This document shows, one piece after another, positions 9,152 through 19,651 of a stretch of 64,000 nucleotides of DNA. The position numbers and the translations under genes are program-made. A model generated the notes under the pieces. The model was not told the DNA's origin. It did not search any database and saw nothing but the letters and a program-made list of their open reading frames with translations. Source of the stretch: Coralloluteibacterium stylophorae (GTDB lineage Bacteria; Pseudomonadota; Gammaproteobacteria; Xanthomonadales; Xanthomonadaceae); NCBI RefSeq assembly GCF_018122625.2, contig NZ_JAGQFT020000012.1, forward strand, positions 52,444 through 116,443, written 5' to 3'. Within the stretch, counting starts at the first letter, position 1, and each line of letters opens with the position of its first letter.

Positions 9152-12112
9152 GTGCACCATCACTTCGCACGAAACGCGCTGTCGCGCGCCATGAGTCTGG
9201 CCCTGCTCGGCATGGCCGCGACGCCTGCCTTCGCGCAGGAGCAGCCACAGATCGAGGTCCCGGCGCCGGTCCCGGCACCGTCGCGCGCGCAGGAACCGCC
9301 GTCGGTACCCAGCCCGCAGAGCGCAACGGTCGACGAGGCGACCCGCCTCGATTCCATCGACGTGGTCGGCTACTTCCGCCGCAGCATCCAGTTCTCGACC
9401 GAGGCCAAGCGCGACGCCACCGGCTTCACCGACTCGATCTTCGCCGAGGACATCGGCAAGTTTCCCGACCTCAACATCGCCGAGTCGCTCAACCGCATCC
9501 CCGGCATCCAGCTCGACCGCGACGTCAACGGCGAGGGCCTCAACGTCGCCATCCGCGGCCTGCCCAACAGCTTCACCAAGACCGTGATCAACGGCGCCCA
9601 GGTGGCCACCGCCTCCATCGGCCTCAACGCGCAGAACCAGAACCGCGAGGTCGACCTCAACCTGTTCCCGACCGAGTTCTTCAACCAGGTAACGGTGCAC
9701 AAGACGCCCAAGGCCAGCCTGCTGGAGGGCGGCGTGTCCGGCGTGGTCGACATGCGCAGCGCGCGTCCGTTCGACAACCCCGGCACGCACTTCACCTACC
9801 AGCTGCAGGCCGAAGAGAACGACATCGCCGACAAGATCAGCCCGCGCGGCTCGGCGATCGGCAGCTGGACCAACGACGACGGCACCTTCGGCGCCCTGGT
9901 CGGCGTGTCCTCCGCGCGCGGCCGCATCGGCGTGGAAGGCTACGAGACCGTCGGCTGGACCAATCCCGGCCTGAACTACGTGCAGTGCGGCATCGCCGCG
10001 CCCGAGGGCGTCGACCCGCTGTCGGTGCGTCCGTCCGAGTGCAACGCGGGGGGCGGCGGCAACTGGCTCATCCCCAACGTCGTGCCGGACAACGCGGCGA
10101 CGCGCGCGGCCGGCCTGACGCCGGGCCAGGTGATCGACCGCGACCTGCTGCTCGCGCTCAACCCGGGCCTCACCATCGACCAGATCAGCGAGGCGCTGAT
10201 CCCGCGTCTCGGCCGCCCGGTGCACATGTCCGGCGACCGCGACCGCGACGCGCTGCTGGCCTCGTTCGAGTGGCGCCCGACCGACGACATGCACTTCTAC
10301 GTCGACACGCTGTACTCCGAGGCGCACCGCACCAACGACCGCATCGACGTCAACCTGGTCGGCCGCGTGTTCGGGCCCTCCGGCCTGATCCCGACCGACA
10401 TGCAGGTCGACGAGAACGGCGTGGTGACCGATGCGACCTTCACCAACGCGCAGTTCTTCCTCGAGGCGCGGCCCTACGTCGAGGACGTCAAGTACTGGAG
10501 CATCAATCCGGGCGCGACGTTCTGGTTCGGCGACGCCGGCAGCCGGCTGGACGTGCAGGCCAACGCCAGCCGCAGCTGGATGTTCCGCGAGTCGCCCACC
10601 ATCCTGGTCAACTCGCCCTTCACCACGATCGACTACAGCAACACCGGCGACGTGCCGACCTGGGACACCGACCTCGACCTCAACGACCCGGATCTCGGCT
10701 GGACCTGGGCCGGCGGCCGCGTGAACGTGCAGAACGAGAAGCGCGTGGTCGAGGTGGCCGGCGCCCGCGCCGACCTGCAGCTCGGCGACGACGGTCGCAA
10801 CGTCAAGGTCGGCGTCGCCTACGACACCTTCGAGCGCCGCATCCAGGGCTTCGACAACAGCGCCGCGTGGCAGGAATACGTGTTCGCCAACGTCTCCGAT
10901 GCGGAGCTGGCCAGCTTCCTGCGCCCGGGCCCCTACGGCTTCATCACCGGCGACTTCGACAGCTTCAAGGAGGCCACCGACTACTACCGCTACCGCGACG
11001 AGGCGCCGGAGTCGGCCGGGCCCAACACCGGCGGTTCCACCGGCGGCATCAGCGAGGACGTGTTCGGCGCCTACGTCGAGATCAACGGCGAGACCGAGGT
11101 CCTGGACCGCCTGCTGCGCTTCAATGCCGGCACCCGCTGGGTGACCACCGACCAGGAGATCTCCGGCCCGGTCACCATCGGCGGCGTGCGCCAGTGGCAG
11201 ACGCTGACCGGCGACTACGACGAATGGCTGCCGTCCTTCAGCGCCGCCTGGGACGTGGCCGACGACGTGGTGCTGCGCCTGTCGGGCTCGCGCACGATGA
11301 CGCGCCCGAACCCGAGCTCGATGCTGCCCAACACCACCTTCACCGACACCACGGCGCAGGTCGCGAGCCAGGGCAATCCGAACCTGGTCCCGTACACCTC
11401 GACCAACTTCGACATCGGCGGCGAGTGGTACACCGGCGAGGAAGGCCTGGTCGGGCTGACGCTCTTCAACAAGCGCGTCGAGGGCTACACCTACCAGGGC
11501 ACCACCACGATGCCGTTCTCGCAGCTCGGCATCCCCTACGAGGACCTGGAGAGCTACCAGCAGGACGCCATCGACGCCCGCGGCGGCCCGGACGTGGCGA
11601 CCATCGTCGTCAACCAGCAGGTCAATGCCAACGCGACGCTGCAGATCCAGGGCCTGGAACTGATCTGGGTGCAGCCGCTGACCTTCATCACCGAAGGCCT
11701 CGGCTTCATGGGCAACTTCACCAAGATCAACATGGAGCCGAGCGGGCCCGACGCGGACGTGCTGGAGGGCAATCTCTACGGCATCGCGCCGAAGCTGTGG
11801 AACGCGACGGCATACTGGGAGAACGACGCCGCCTCGATCCGCCTGTCCTACAACTGGACCGAGGGCACGGCGGGCACGGGCCCGAACCAGAACGGCATCC
11901 CCTACGCGCAGATCATCGGCGAGGACCGCGGCCAGTTCGACCTGTCGGCGAGCTACACCTTCGCGTCGCTGCCGTCGTCGCCGCAGGTCACGCTCAACGT
12001 CATCAACCTCACCGGCGAGGAGCGTCGTTCCAACTTCTACTACGACAACGCCGTGAACGACATCTACGATCCGGGCCGGACCGTGCTCCTCGGCGTCCGC
12101 GGCAGCTTCTGA
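9152..12112 (+). CDS. TonB-dependent outer-membrane receptor for xylo-oligosaccharides
   Basis: The 986-residue receptor uses a GTG start with a good GGGAGGGGA ribosome site eight bases upstream. A signal peptide ends at about FAQ (residue 29). A TonB-box-like stretch LDSIDVVGY and a plug domain follow (about 70-200, with ESLNRIPGIQLDRDVNGEG and LNVAIRGLPNS). A large barrel ends in the classic outer-membrane signature with terminal phenylalanine (RTVLLGVRGSF). It belongs to the TonB receptors common in xanthomonad carbohydrate loci. It is divergent from the xylanase operon, shares operator motifs with it, and is closed by a strong terminator. The ligand is inferred from neighbours. Confidence 0.9.
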   Translation: MHHHFARNALSRAMSLALLGMAATPAFAQEQPQIEVPAPVPAPSRAQEPPSVPSPQSATVDEATRLDSIDVVGYFRRSIQFSTEAKRDATGFTDSIFAEDIGKFPDLNIAESLNRIPGIQLDRDVNGEGLNVAIRGLPNSFTKTVINGAQVATASIGLNAQNQNREVDLNLFPTEFFNQVTVHKTPKASLLEGGVSGVVDMRSARPFDNPGTHFTYQLQAEENDIADKISPRGSAIGSWTNDDGTFGALVGVSSARGRIGVEGYETVGWTNPGLNYVQCGIAAPEGVDPLSVRPSECNAGGGGNWLIPNVVPDNAATRAAGLTPGQVIDRDLLLALNPGLTIDQISEALIPRLGRPVHMSGDRDRDALLASFEWRPTDDMHFYVDTLYSEAHRTNDRIDVNLVGRVFGPSGLIPTDMQVDENGVVTDATFTNAQFFLEARPYVEDVKYWSINPGATFWFGDAGSRLDVQANASRSWMFRESPTILVNSPFTTIDYSNTGDVPTWDTDLDLNDPDLGWTWAGGRVNVQNEKRVVEVAGARADLQLGDDGRNVKVGVAYDTFERRIQGFDNSAAWQEYVFANVSDAELASFLRPGPYGFITGDFDSFKEATDYYRYRDEAPESAGPNTGGSTGGISEDVFGAYVEINGETEVLDRLLRFNAGTRWVTTDQEISGPVTIGGVRQWQTLTGDYDEWLPSFSAAWDVADDVVLRLSGSRTMTRPNPSSMLPNTTFTDTTAQVASQGNPNLVPYTSTNFDIGGEWYTGEEGLVGLTLFNKRVEGYTYQGTTTMPFSQLGIPYEDLESYQQDAIDARGGPDVATIVVNQQVNANATLQIQGLELIWVQPLTFITEGLGFMGNFTKINMEPSGPDADVLEGNLYGIAPKLWNATAYWENDAASIRLSYNWTEGTAGTGPNQNGIPYAQIIGEDRGQFDLSASYTFASLPSSPQVTLNVINLTGEERRSNFYYDNAVNDIYDPGRTVLLGVRGSF

Positions 12113-12139
12113 CCGCCCCGGCCGCACCAGTTCCCTCCT

Positions 12140-12179
12140 GGCCGTCCCGGCGCTCCGAAGCCGGGCCGGCCTCTTTTTT
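12140..12179 (+). terminator. Intrinsic terminator after the TonB receptor gene
   Basis: Arms GGCCGTCCCGGC (12140-12151) and GCCGGGCCGGCC (12160-12171) pair with one mismatch around an eight-base loop, followed by TCTTTTTT. This separates the receptor transcript from the GPH transporter gene, so the downstream genes are either read through at lower level or have their own promoter. Confidence 0.88.
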
Positions 12180-12246
12180 CCATTCCCGGTCGCGGTGCCG
12201 CAGGGCGCCGCGACCCCGCAACGGCTAATGCGAGGATCCGCCCACC

Positions 12247-13731
12247 ATGCATGATGCGGAGCGACCGCTGTCGGTCACCGAGAAGGTCGGCTACAGCCTC
12301 GGGGATCTCGCCGCCAACCTGATCTTCCAGACGCTGATCACCTTCCTGGCGTTCTTCTACACCGACGTCTACCGCATCCCCCCGGGCACCGCGGCGACGA
12401 TCATCTTCGTGGTGGGCCTGCTCGGCGCGTTCGTGTTCACGCCGCTGATCGGCCTGGCGGCCGACCGCACGCGCACGCGCTGGGGCAAGTTCCGGCCGTG
12501 GATCCTGTGGACGGCGGTGCCCTTCGGCGTGCTCTCGCTGCTGGCCTTCAGCACCCCCGGTCTCGGTCCCCAGGGCAAGGTGATCTACGCCCTGGCGACC
12601 TACACCCTGCTGGTGCTGTGCTACGCCGCGAACAACCTGCCGTATGCGGCGCTCAGCGGCGTGCTCACCGGCAACATGACCCAGCGCAACAGCCTGTCGG
12701 CCTACCGCTTCGTGGCCGTGATGATCGCGCAGTTCATCATCCAGGTGCTGCTGCTGCCGCTGGTGCTGATCCTGGGCGACGGCGATCGCGTGGAAGGCTT
12801 CCGCAACGCGATGGCGCTGTTCGCGGTGGTCGGCACCGTGTTCTTCCTGGTGACCTTCTTCACCACCCGCGAGCGCGTGGTGCCGACCCCGGAGCAGGAG
12901 TCGAGCGTGCGCCAGGACCTCGCCGACCTGGTGCGCAACCGGCCCTGGCTGGTGATGCTCACCGGCACGGTGCTGGTCTTCGTCGCCCTGGCGCTGAAGG
13001 GCGGCATGTACATCTACTATTTCCAGTACTACCTGGACGAGGCGGACCTCGCCGGGTTCCTGGACGGGATCGGCTTCAACGCCCTGATCGCGGGCCTCAA
13101 CGGCGCGCTCGGCGGGATGGGCCTGGCCGGCTTCCGCTGGCCAGAGGACGCGCCGACGTCGGCCTTCAGCCTGTTCAACGCCGGCGGCATCATCTTCATG
13201 ATCGTCGGCATCGGCTTCTCGCGCGGGCTGGCCGACCGCTTCGGCAAGCGCGACGTGTTCGGCGGCGCGCTGCTGCTGGCGACGCTGTTCCAGCTGTCGT
13301 TCTACCTGTACCCGCCGGGCGCGATCGGGCTGGTGTTCGGCGCGCAGATCCTGCATGGCTTCTTCTACGGCATCACCGTACCGCTGCTGTGGGCGATGAT
13401 CGCGGATGTCGCCGACTACTCCGAGCTCCGCAACAACCGGCGCGCCACCGCGATCATCTTCTCGGCGATGCTGTGCGGGCTGAAGATCGGCCTCAGCATC
13501 GGCGGTGCCCTGGTCGCCGCGATCCTGGCCGCCTACGGCTACGCCACCGATGCACCGGTGCAGGCGCCGGAGGCCGTGCACGGCATCCGCCTGGCGATGA
13601 GCGTGTACGCCTCGATTCCATTCCTGCTCTGCGTCGCCCTGCTGTTCCTGTACGAGATCGACAAGTCCATGGAGACGCGCATCGAGCGCGAACTGGGCGC
13701 GCGTCGGCTGCAGGCGGGTGCGGCGCAATGA
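12247..13731 (+). CDS. GPH-family (MelB-type) glycoside-pentoside-hexuronide:cation symporter
   Basis: A 494-residue inner-membrane carrier with about 12 helices. The GPH/MelB signature is visible in the loop after helix 2 (LIGLAADRTRTRWGKFRPW), and the second half carries ADRFGKRDVFGGALLLATL. A hydrophobic insertion around residues 270-320 (GLNGALGGMGLAGF) is longer than in MelB. Upstream GAGGA (12231-12235) may serve as the ribosome site. The adjacent GH43 gene and epimerase suggest import of xylose, xylobiose or another xyloside by proton or sodium symport. The exact substrate cannot be read from sequence. Confidence 0.88.
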   Translation: MHDAERPLSVTEKVGYSLGDLAANLIFQTLITFLAFFYTDVYRIPPGTAATIIFVVGLLGAFVFTPLIGLAADRTRTRWGKFRPWILWTAVPFGVLSLLAFSTPGLGPQGKVIYALATYTLLVLCYAANNLPYAALSGVLTGNMTQRNSLSAYRFVAVMIAQFIIQVLLLPLVLILGDGDRVEGFRNAMALFAVVGTVFFLVTFFTTRERVVPTPEQESSVRQDLADLVRNRPWLVMLTGTVLVFVALALKGGMYIYYFQYYLDEADLAGFLDGIGFNALIAGLNGALGGMGLAGFRWPEDAPTSAFSLFNAGGIIFMIVGIGFSRGLADRFGKRDVFGGALLLATLFQLSFYLYPPGAIGLVFGAQILHGFFYGITVPLLWAMIADVADYSELRNNRRATAIIFSAMLCGLKIGLSIGGALVAAILAAYGYATDAPVQAPEAVHGIRLAMSVYASIPFLLCVALLFLYEIDKSMETRIERELGARRLQAGAAQ

Positions 13732-13762
13732 CCTTCGACGGAACCGGGAGCGCGTAGCCGCC

Positions 13763-14779
13763 ATGTTCGACGCAACGGAAGCCGACCAGCTGCGGGCGCT
13801 CGCCGCGCGCGCCATCTCGCAACCGCTGGTCACCCACATCTACACCGCCGATCCCTCGGCGCACGTGTTCGAGGACCGCGTCTGGGTGTACGCCTCGCAC
13901 GACATCGAGGCCAGCGTCGCCTTCAACGACAACGGCGACCACTTCGGCATGGAGGACTACCACGTCCTGCGCATGGATTCGCCGGAGGGCGAGGCCGTCG
14001 ACTGCGGCGTCGTGCTGCACGTGCGCGACGTGCCGTGGGCGGCGCGGCAGATGTGGGCGCCGACCGCGGCCGCGCGCGACGGCCGCTACTACCTCTACTT
14101 TCCGGCGAAGGGCCCGGACGAGCTGTTCCGCATCGGCGTCGCCGTCGGCGACAGGCCGGAGGGGCCGTTCGTGGCCGAGCCGGAGCCGATGGCCTGGAGC
14201 CATTCCATCGATCCGGCGGTGTTCGCCGATGCCGACGGCAGCCATTACCTCTACTTCGGCGGCATCTGGGGCGGCCAGCTGCAGAAGTACCGCGACAACG
14301 TCTACGACCCGTCGCACGAGGAGCCGGTCGGCGCGGAGCCCGCGCTGGGGCCGCGGGTCGCGCGCCTTGCGCAGGACATGCGGCAGTTCGCCGAGCCGCC
14401 GCGCGAGATCCTGATCCTCGACGGGGAGGGGCGGCCGCTGCGCGCGGACGACACCGCGCGGCGATATTTCGAGGGCCCGTGGCTGCACCGCTACGGCGGC
14501 AGGTACTACCTGTCGTATTCGACCGGCGACACCCACCTGCTGTGCTACGCGACCGGCGACAGCCCCTACGGCCCCTTCGTGCACCAGGGCACGATCCTCG
14601 AGCCGGTGGTCGGCTGGACCACCCACCACTCGATCTGCGAGTTCGAGGGCAGGTGGTACCTGTTCTATCACGACAGCCTGCTCTCGGGCGGCGTCACCCA
14701 TCTGCGCTCGGTCAAGGTCACGCCGCTCGAGCACGATGCCGACGGCAGGATCCGGGTGATCGACCCGTATGGCGCCTGA
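13763..14779 (+). CDS. GH43 family beta-xylosidase / alpha-L-arabinofuranosidase, cytoplasmic
   Basis: A 338-residue five-bladed beta-propeller enzyme without a signal peptide. The three GH43 catalytic residues can be placed: base Asp30 in HIYTADPSAHVF, pKa-modulating Asp150 in HSIDPAVFAD, and acid Glu237 in RRYFEGPWLHR. I chose the ATG at 13763; the frame is open upstream into the transporter gene. The gene follows the GPH symporter by 31 bases and overlaps the epimerase start by 11 bases, forming a compact import-and-hydrolysis operon. It probably cleaves imported xylo- or arabinoxylo-oligosaccharides. Xylosidase versus arabinofuranosidase activity cannot be decided. Confidence 0.87.
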   Translation: MFDATEADQLRALAARAISQPLVTHIYTADPSAHVFEDRVWVYASHDIEASVAFNDNGDHFGMEDYHVLRMDSPEGEAVDCGVVLHVRDVPWAARQMWAPTAAARDGRYYLYFPAKGPDELFRIGVAVGDRPEGPFVAEPEPMAWSHSIDPAVFADADGSHYLYFGGIWGGQLQKYRDNVYDPSHEEPVGAEPALGPRVARLAQDMRQFAEPPREILILDGEGRPLRADDTARRYFEGPWLHRYGGRYYLSYSTGDTHLLCYATGDSPYGPFVHQGTILEPVVGWTTHHSICEFEGRWYLFYHDSLLSGGVTHLRSVKVTPLEHDADGRIRVIDPYGA

Positions 14780-15602
14780 GGCCGGCGCCCAGGGCGACGG
14801 CGCGCTCGCACCGTTCGCGCCCGGCCCCACCTTCGTCATCGCGGGCGGCGCGCTCGAGGTGGAGATCGCGCCGGAGGCCGGCGGCCGCATCGCGCAGATC
14901 CGCCACGCGGGCCTCGAGCAGTTGCTCGGGCATGGGCCCGGCAACGAGGCGACGATCGCCTGGGGCTGCTATCCGATGCTGCCGTGGGCGGGCCGCATCC
15001 GGAACGCCGCCTTCGATCTCGACGGCGCGGCGCACCGGCTGCAGGCCAACCTCGGCGCGCATGCGATCCACGGCGTCGGCTTCGCGCTGCCGTGGCGGGT
15101 GGAGGCGCGCGATGCGTCCTCGGCAGTGCTGTCGCTCGCGTTGCCCGAGGACCGGCGCTGGCCGTTCGGCGGCGTCGCGCGACAGCACTTCGGGATCGAT
15201 GGCGACCGCCTGCGCATGAGGCTCGCGGTCACCGCCGGCGCGGTGCGGATGCCGGTCGTGCTCGGCTGGCACCCCTGGTTCCTCAAGCCGGAGCGGCTCG
15301 AATTCAGGCCCGGCGCCATGTATCCCCGGGATGCCGAGGGCATCGCCGTGCGTCCCACCGTGACGCCGACGCCCGGGCCCTGGGACGACTGCTTCCTCAA
15401 CGACGAGCCCGTGGTCCTGCATCGCGGCGGGCGCCGTCTGCGCCTGAGCTCGGACTGCACGCACTGGGTGGTCTTCGACGAGCGCGCGCAGACCACCTGC
15501 GTGGAGCCGCAGAGCGGGCCGCCGGACGGGCCCACCCTGGGCGCGCGCGTGCTCGCGCCCGGGGAGACGCTGGAGGCCTGGTTCGAGATGGCCTGGGAGT
15601 AG
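14769..15602 (+). CDS. Aldose 1-epimerase (galactose mutarotase-like) family protein
   Basis: A 277-residue beta-sandwich protein of the mutarotase superfamily. Visible features include GGRIAQIRHAG, AIHGVGFALPW (the family histidine), LGWHPWFLKPE (second family histidine) and TTCVEPQSGPPDG with the conserved glutamate region near the C-terminus. Such enzymes interconvert alpha and beta anomers of free sugars. Translation starts inside the end of the GH43 gene (11-base overlap), so the two are coupled. No signal peptide is seen, which fits action on xylose or glucuronate freed in the cytoplasm. Confidence 0.85.
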   Translation: MAPEAGAQGDGALAPFAPGPTFVIAGGALEVEIAPEAGGRIAQIRHAGLEQLLGHGPGNEATIAWGCYPMLPWAGRIRNAAFDLDGAAHRLQANLGAHAIHGVGFALPWRVEARDASSAVLSLALPEDRRWPFGGVARQHFGIDGDRLRMRLAVTAGAVRMPVVLGWHPWFLKPERLEFRPGAMYPRDAEGIAVRPTVTPTPGPWDDCFLNDEPVVLHRGGRRLRLSSDCTHWVVFDERAQTTCVEPQSGPPDGPTLGARVLAPGETLEAWFEMAWE

Positions 15603-15622
15603 GGGCGCGGTTCGCGGTGGCG

Positions 15623-15645
15623 GTCGCGGCCGAAGCCGCTCCTAC
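15623..15645 (-). repeat. REP-like palindrome between convergent epimerase and glpK genes
   Basis: GTCGCGGCCGAAGCCGCTCC followed by TAC, a reverse-oriented REP copy. It lies in the 64-base gap between two convergent genes, where its hairpin may serve as a bidirectional transcription barrier. Confidence 0.75.
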
Positions 15646-15666
15646 GGTGTCCGGTGTCGCCCTGGG

Positions 15667-17190
<1,524 letters not shown>

Positions 17191-18711
17191 TCAGGCGGGC
17201 GCCGCGGCGCGGGCGAGGTGGGCCTCGAGCGCAGCGACGCCCTGCTGATCGAGGCGCAGGCCGAGCTTGGAGCGCCGCCACAGGATGTCCTCGGCGGTAT
17301 GCGCCCACTCCTCGCGGACGAGATAGTCCACTTCCGCGGCATAGAGGTCGGCGCCGAAATGCTGGCCGAGGTCGTCGAGGCTGCGCGCGCCGTCGAGCAC
17401 GCGCCCGGCGAGGGTGCCGTAGTTGCGCGCCAGGCGCAGCGCGAAGTCCTCCGGCAACCAGGCGAAACGCTCGCGGAAGCCGCGGTGGAAGCGGTCGAAG
17501 TCGGCGTCGGGCATGTCGCCCCCGGGCAGCGGCGCGTCGTCGCCGGTCCAGGGGCCGGCCTCGCAGCCGAGCAGGGGCGCGAGGCGGTCGACCGCTTCCT
17601 CGCCCAGCTTGCGGTAGGTGGTGAGCTTGCCGCCGAACACGTTGAGCAGGGGCGCGCCGTCGTCGTGGTCGAGCTCGATGCGGTAGTCGCGGGTGGCCTC
17701 CGAGGCGCTGGAGGCATCGTCGCCGAGCAGTGGGCGCACGCCGCTGTAGGCCCAGACGATGTCGCCGGTGCCGATCTGCTGGCGGAAGTAGCGGTTGGCG
17801 GCGTCGCAGAGGTAGCGGCGTTCGTCGTCGTCGATCGCCACCCGCGCCGGGTCGCCGTCGTACTCCACGTCGGTGGTGCCGACCAGGGTGTAGTCGCGCT
17901 CGTAGGGGATGGCGAAGACGATGCGCCGGTCCGGCTGCTGGAAGATGTAGGCGAAGCCGTGGTCGAACAGGCGCGGCACCACGATGTGGCTGCCCTTGAC
18001 CAGGTGCACCTGGTGCGGATGCCTGACATGCGCGACCTCGTCGAGGAAGCGCCCGGCCCAGGGACCCGCGGCATTGGCCAGCGCCCGCGCCCGCACCGTC
18101 GTCGGGTTGCCGTCGCGGTCGCGCAGTTCGACCTGCCAATGGCCGGCCTGCCGCGCGGCGCGCACGCAGCGGGTGCGGGTGCGGACGGTGGCGCCGCGCG
18201 CACGCGCGTCCATCGCGTTGAGCACCACCATCCGCGCGTCCTGCGTCCAGGCGTCGGAGTAGACGAAGGCGCGGCGGATGTGCGGCTTCAGCGCGGCGCC
18301 GGCGGCGTGGCTGGGGAAATGCACGGTGTCCGAGCGCGGCAGCAGGCGGCGGTCGCCGGCCTGGCCCAGGCGGTCGTACAGCCACATGCCGACGCGGATC
18401 ATCCAGGCCGGGCGCAGGTGCGGTTCGTGCGGCAGCACGAAGCGCAGCGGCCAGATGATGTGCGGCGCCGCGCGCAGCAGCACCTCGCGCTCGGTCAGCG
18501 CCTTGCCGACCAGCGAGAACTCGTACTGCTCGAGGTAGCGCAGCCCGCCGTGGATCAGCTTGGTGCTGGCGCTGGAGGTATGTCCGGCCAGGTCGTCCTG
18601 CTCGCACAGCAGGACCGACAGGCCGCGTCCGACGGCGTCGCGCGCGATGCCGACGCCATTGATGCCACCGCCGACGACCAGGAGGTCGACGTCGTGTCCG
18701 TCCGTTGCCAT
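17191..18711 (-). CDS. glpD: Aerobic glycerol-3-phosphate dehydrogenase (FAD-dependent)
   Basis: A 506-residue flavoenzyme that oxidises glycerol 3-phosphate to dihydroxyacetone phosphate and passes electrons to quinone at the inner membrane. The N-terminal FAD-binding motif VDLLVVGGGINGVGIARDA and the GlpD hallmark SSASTKLIHGGLRYLEQYEF are plain. LVGTTDVEYDGDP and the C-terminal domain containing TAEDILWRRSKLGL complete the protein. The frame is open upstream, but the conserved N-terminus begins at MATDGHDVDLL. glpK follows, giving a glpD-glpK glycerol operon next to the xylan locus. There is no sequence sign of shared control. Confidence 0.97.
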   Translation of the reverse strand: MATDGHDVDLLVVGGGINGVGIARDAVGRGLSVLLCEQDDLAGHTSSASTKLIHGGLRYLEQYEFSLVGKALTEREVLLRAAPHIIWPLRFVLPHEPHLRPAWMIRVGMWLYDRLGQAGDRRLLPRSDTVHFPSHAAGAALKPHIRRAFVYSDAWTQDARMVVLNAMDARARGATVRTRTRCVRAARQAGHWQVELRDRDGNPTTVRARALANAAGPWAGRFLDEVAHVRHPHQVHLVKGSHIVVPRLFDHGFAYIFQQPDRRIVFAIPYERDYTLVGTTDVEYDGDPARVAIDDDERRYLCDAANRYFRQQIGTGDIVWAYSGVRPLLGDDASSASEATRDYRIELDHDDGAPLLNVFGGKLTTYRKLGEEAVDRLAPLLGCEAGPWTGDDAPLPGGDMPDADFDRFHRGFRERFAWLPEDFALRLARNYGTLAGRVLDGARSLDDLGQHFGADLYAAEVDYLVREEWAHTAEDILWRRSKLGLRLDQQGVAALEAHLARAAAPA

Positions 18712-18782
18712 GCGTCCTCGGAGTGGTTCGACGTCGGCACAGGGAACCGCGCGCGGCGTGTGCATGAGGTCGAGCCGCCGAC

Positions 18783-19289
18783 TCAGTCCTGCGGGTACTC
18801 CACCGCGACCACCGCGTAGCGCACCTGGCCCGCCGGCAGCACCACGTCGACTTCGTCGTCGGGCCGCTTGCCGAGCAGGGCCCGGGCCAGCGGCGCATCG
18901 ATGCTGATCAGGCCGAGGCGCGCGTCGGTCTCGTCGGGGCCGACGATGCGGTAGCGCGCACTGTCGCCGCTGGCGGTGTCCTCGACCTCGACCCAGGCGC
19001 CGAAGAACACGGCGGCGCGGTCGGTGGGACCGGCCCCGGCCACGCGCAGCGACGGCAGCCGCCTGGACAGGTAGCGCACGCGGCGGTCGATCTCGGCGAG
19101 CTGCTTCTTGCGGTAGATGTACTCCGCGTTCTCGGAGCGGTCGCCCTCGGCCGCCGCGGCCGACAGCGCACGCACCACCTCGGGACGCTTTTCCTTCCAC
19201 AGCTGGTCGAGTTCGGCACGCAGGCGCTCGAAGCCGGTGCGGGTGATGATCGCGGTGGAGCCGGGAGCGGGCGGGCGCCAGCGGGACAT
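18783..19289 (-). CDS. greB: Transcription elongation factor GreB
   Basis: A 168-residue Gre factor that enters the secondary channel of RNA polymerase and triggers cleavage of backtracked RNA. The N-terminal coiled coil carries the acidic tip region [20 protein letters not shown] and the C-terminal FKBP-like domain has [19 protein letters not shown]. The longer [15 protein letters not shown] pattern and length favour GreB over GreA. I started at [20 protein letters not shown]; upstream codons in frame do not resemble the family. It is 71 bases downstream of glpD in the same direction and may have its own promoter. Confidence 0.93.
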   Translation of the reverse strand: MSRWRPPAPGSTAIITRTGFERLRAELDQLWKEKRPEVVRALSAAAAEGDRSENAEYIYRKKQLAEIDRRVRYLSRRLPSLRVAGAGPTDRAAVFFGAWVEVEDTASGDSARYRIVGPDETDARLGLISIDAPLARALLGKRPDDEVDVVLPAGQVRYAVVAVEYPQD

Positions 19290-19651
19290 GTCGGTGGGCC
19301 GGATCGAGGGGGCGGCGATCATAGCCCCGCGCGCCGCCCGTGCCGGGCGACTTCGCGCCGGGAGAGGCATGCTCGGAGGGAAAGGCATGCCGATCCTGCC
19401 GGTCCACGCGCCGATGCGCGCCACGTGTCCGTGGATGACCAGCGCTGCTGGAGGCGCTGGACGTCCTCGTCCATCGCTGCTGCAGGCGGCGAGGGCCCCC
19501 GCGGCGCGCGCATGCCTGCCGCGCCGACTCCGGGCCTCCGGATCCGTGCCGACGGTCGCGACCGCGCGGCGGATGAATCACGGCCGCGGCCGCGGTTGCC
19601 CGCGTTCCGGGCACTGGATAGGCTGCGCGGCCCTTCGGTGCGGAACGCGGT
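19290..19651. other. Divergent intergenic region greB / lytic transglycosylase
   Basis: 362 bases with no supported gene; the open frames crossing it are very GC-skewed and start outside it. It contains a promoter-like pair near its right end (listed separately). I see no repeat, RNA or operator of note. Confidence 0.5.
19596..19624 (+). promoter_or_regulatory. Candidate sigma-70 promoter for the lytic transglycosylase gene
   Basis: TTGCCC at 19596-19601 and TAGGCT at 19619-19624 are separated by 17 bases, the standard spacing. Transcription would begin about 20 bases before the ATG at 19652. Predicted from pattern only. Confidence 0.4.

Noticed and set aside
8885..12127. A 1080-residue frame opposite the TonB receptor gene
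   Set aside because: The translation is valine/alanine/arginine-rich with no domain pattern, while the plus strand encodes a full receptor with signal peptide, plug and terminal phenylalanine.
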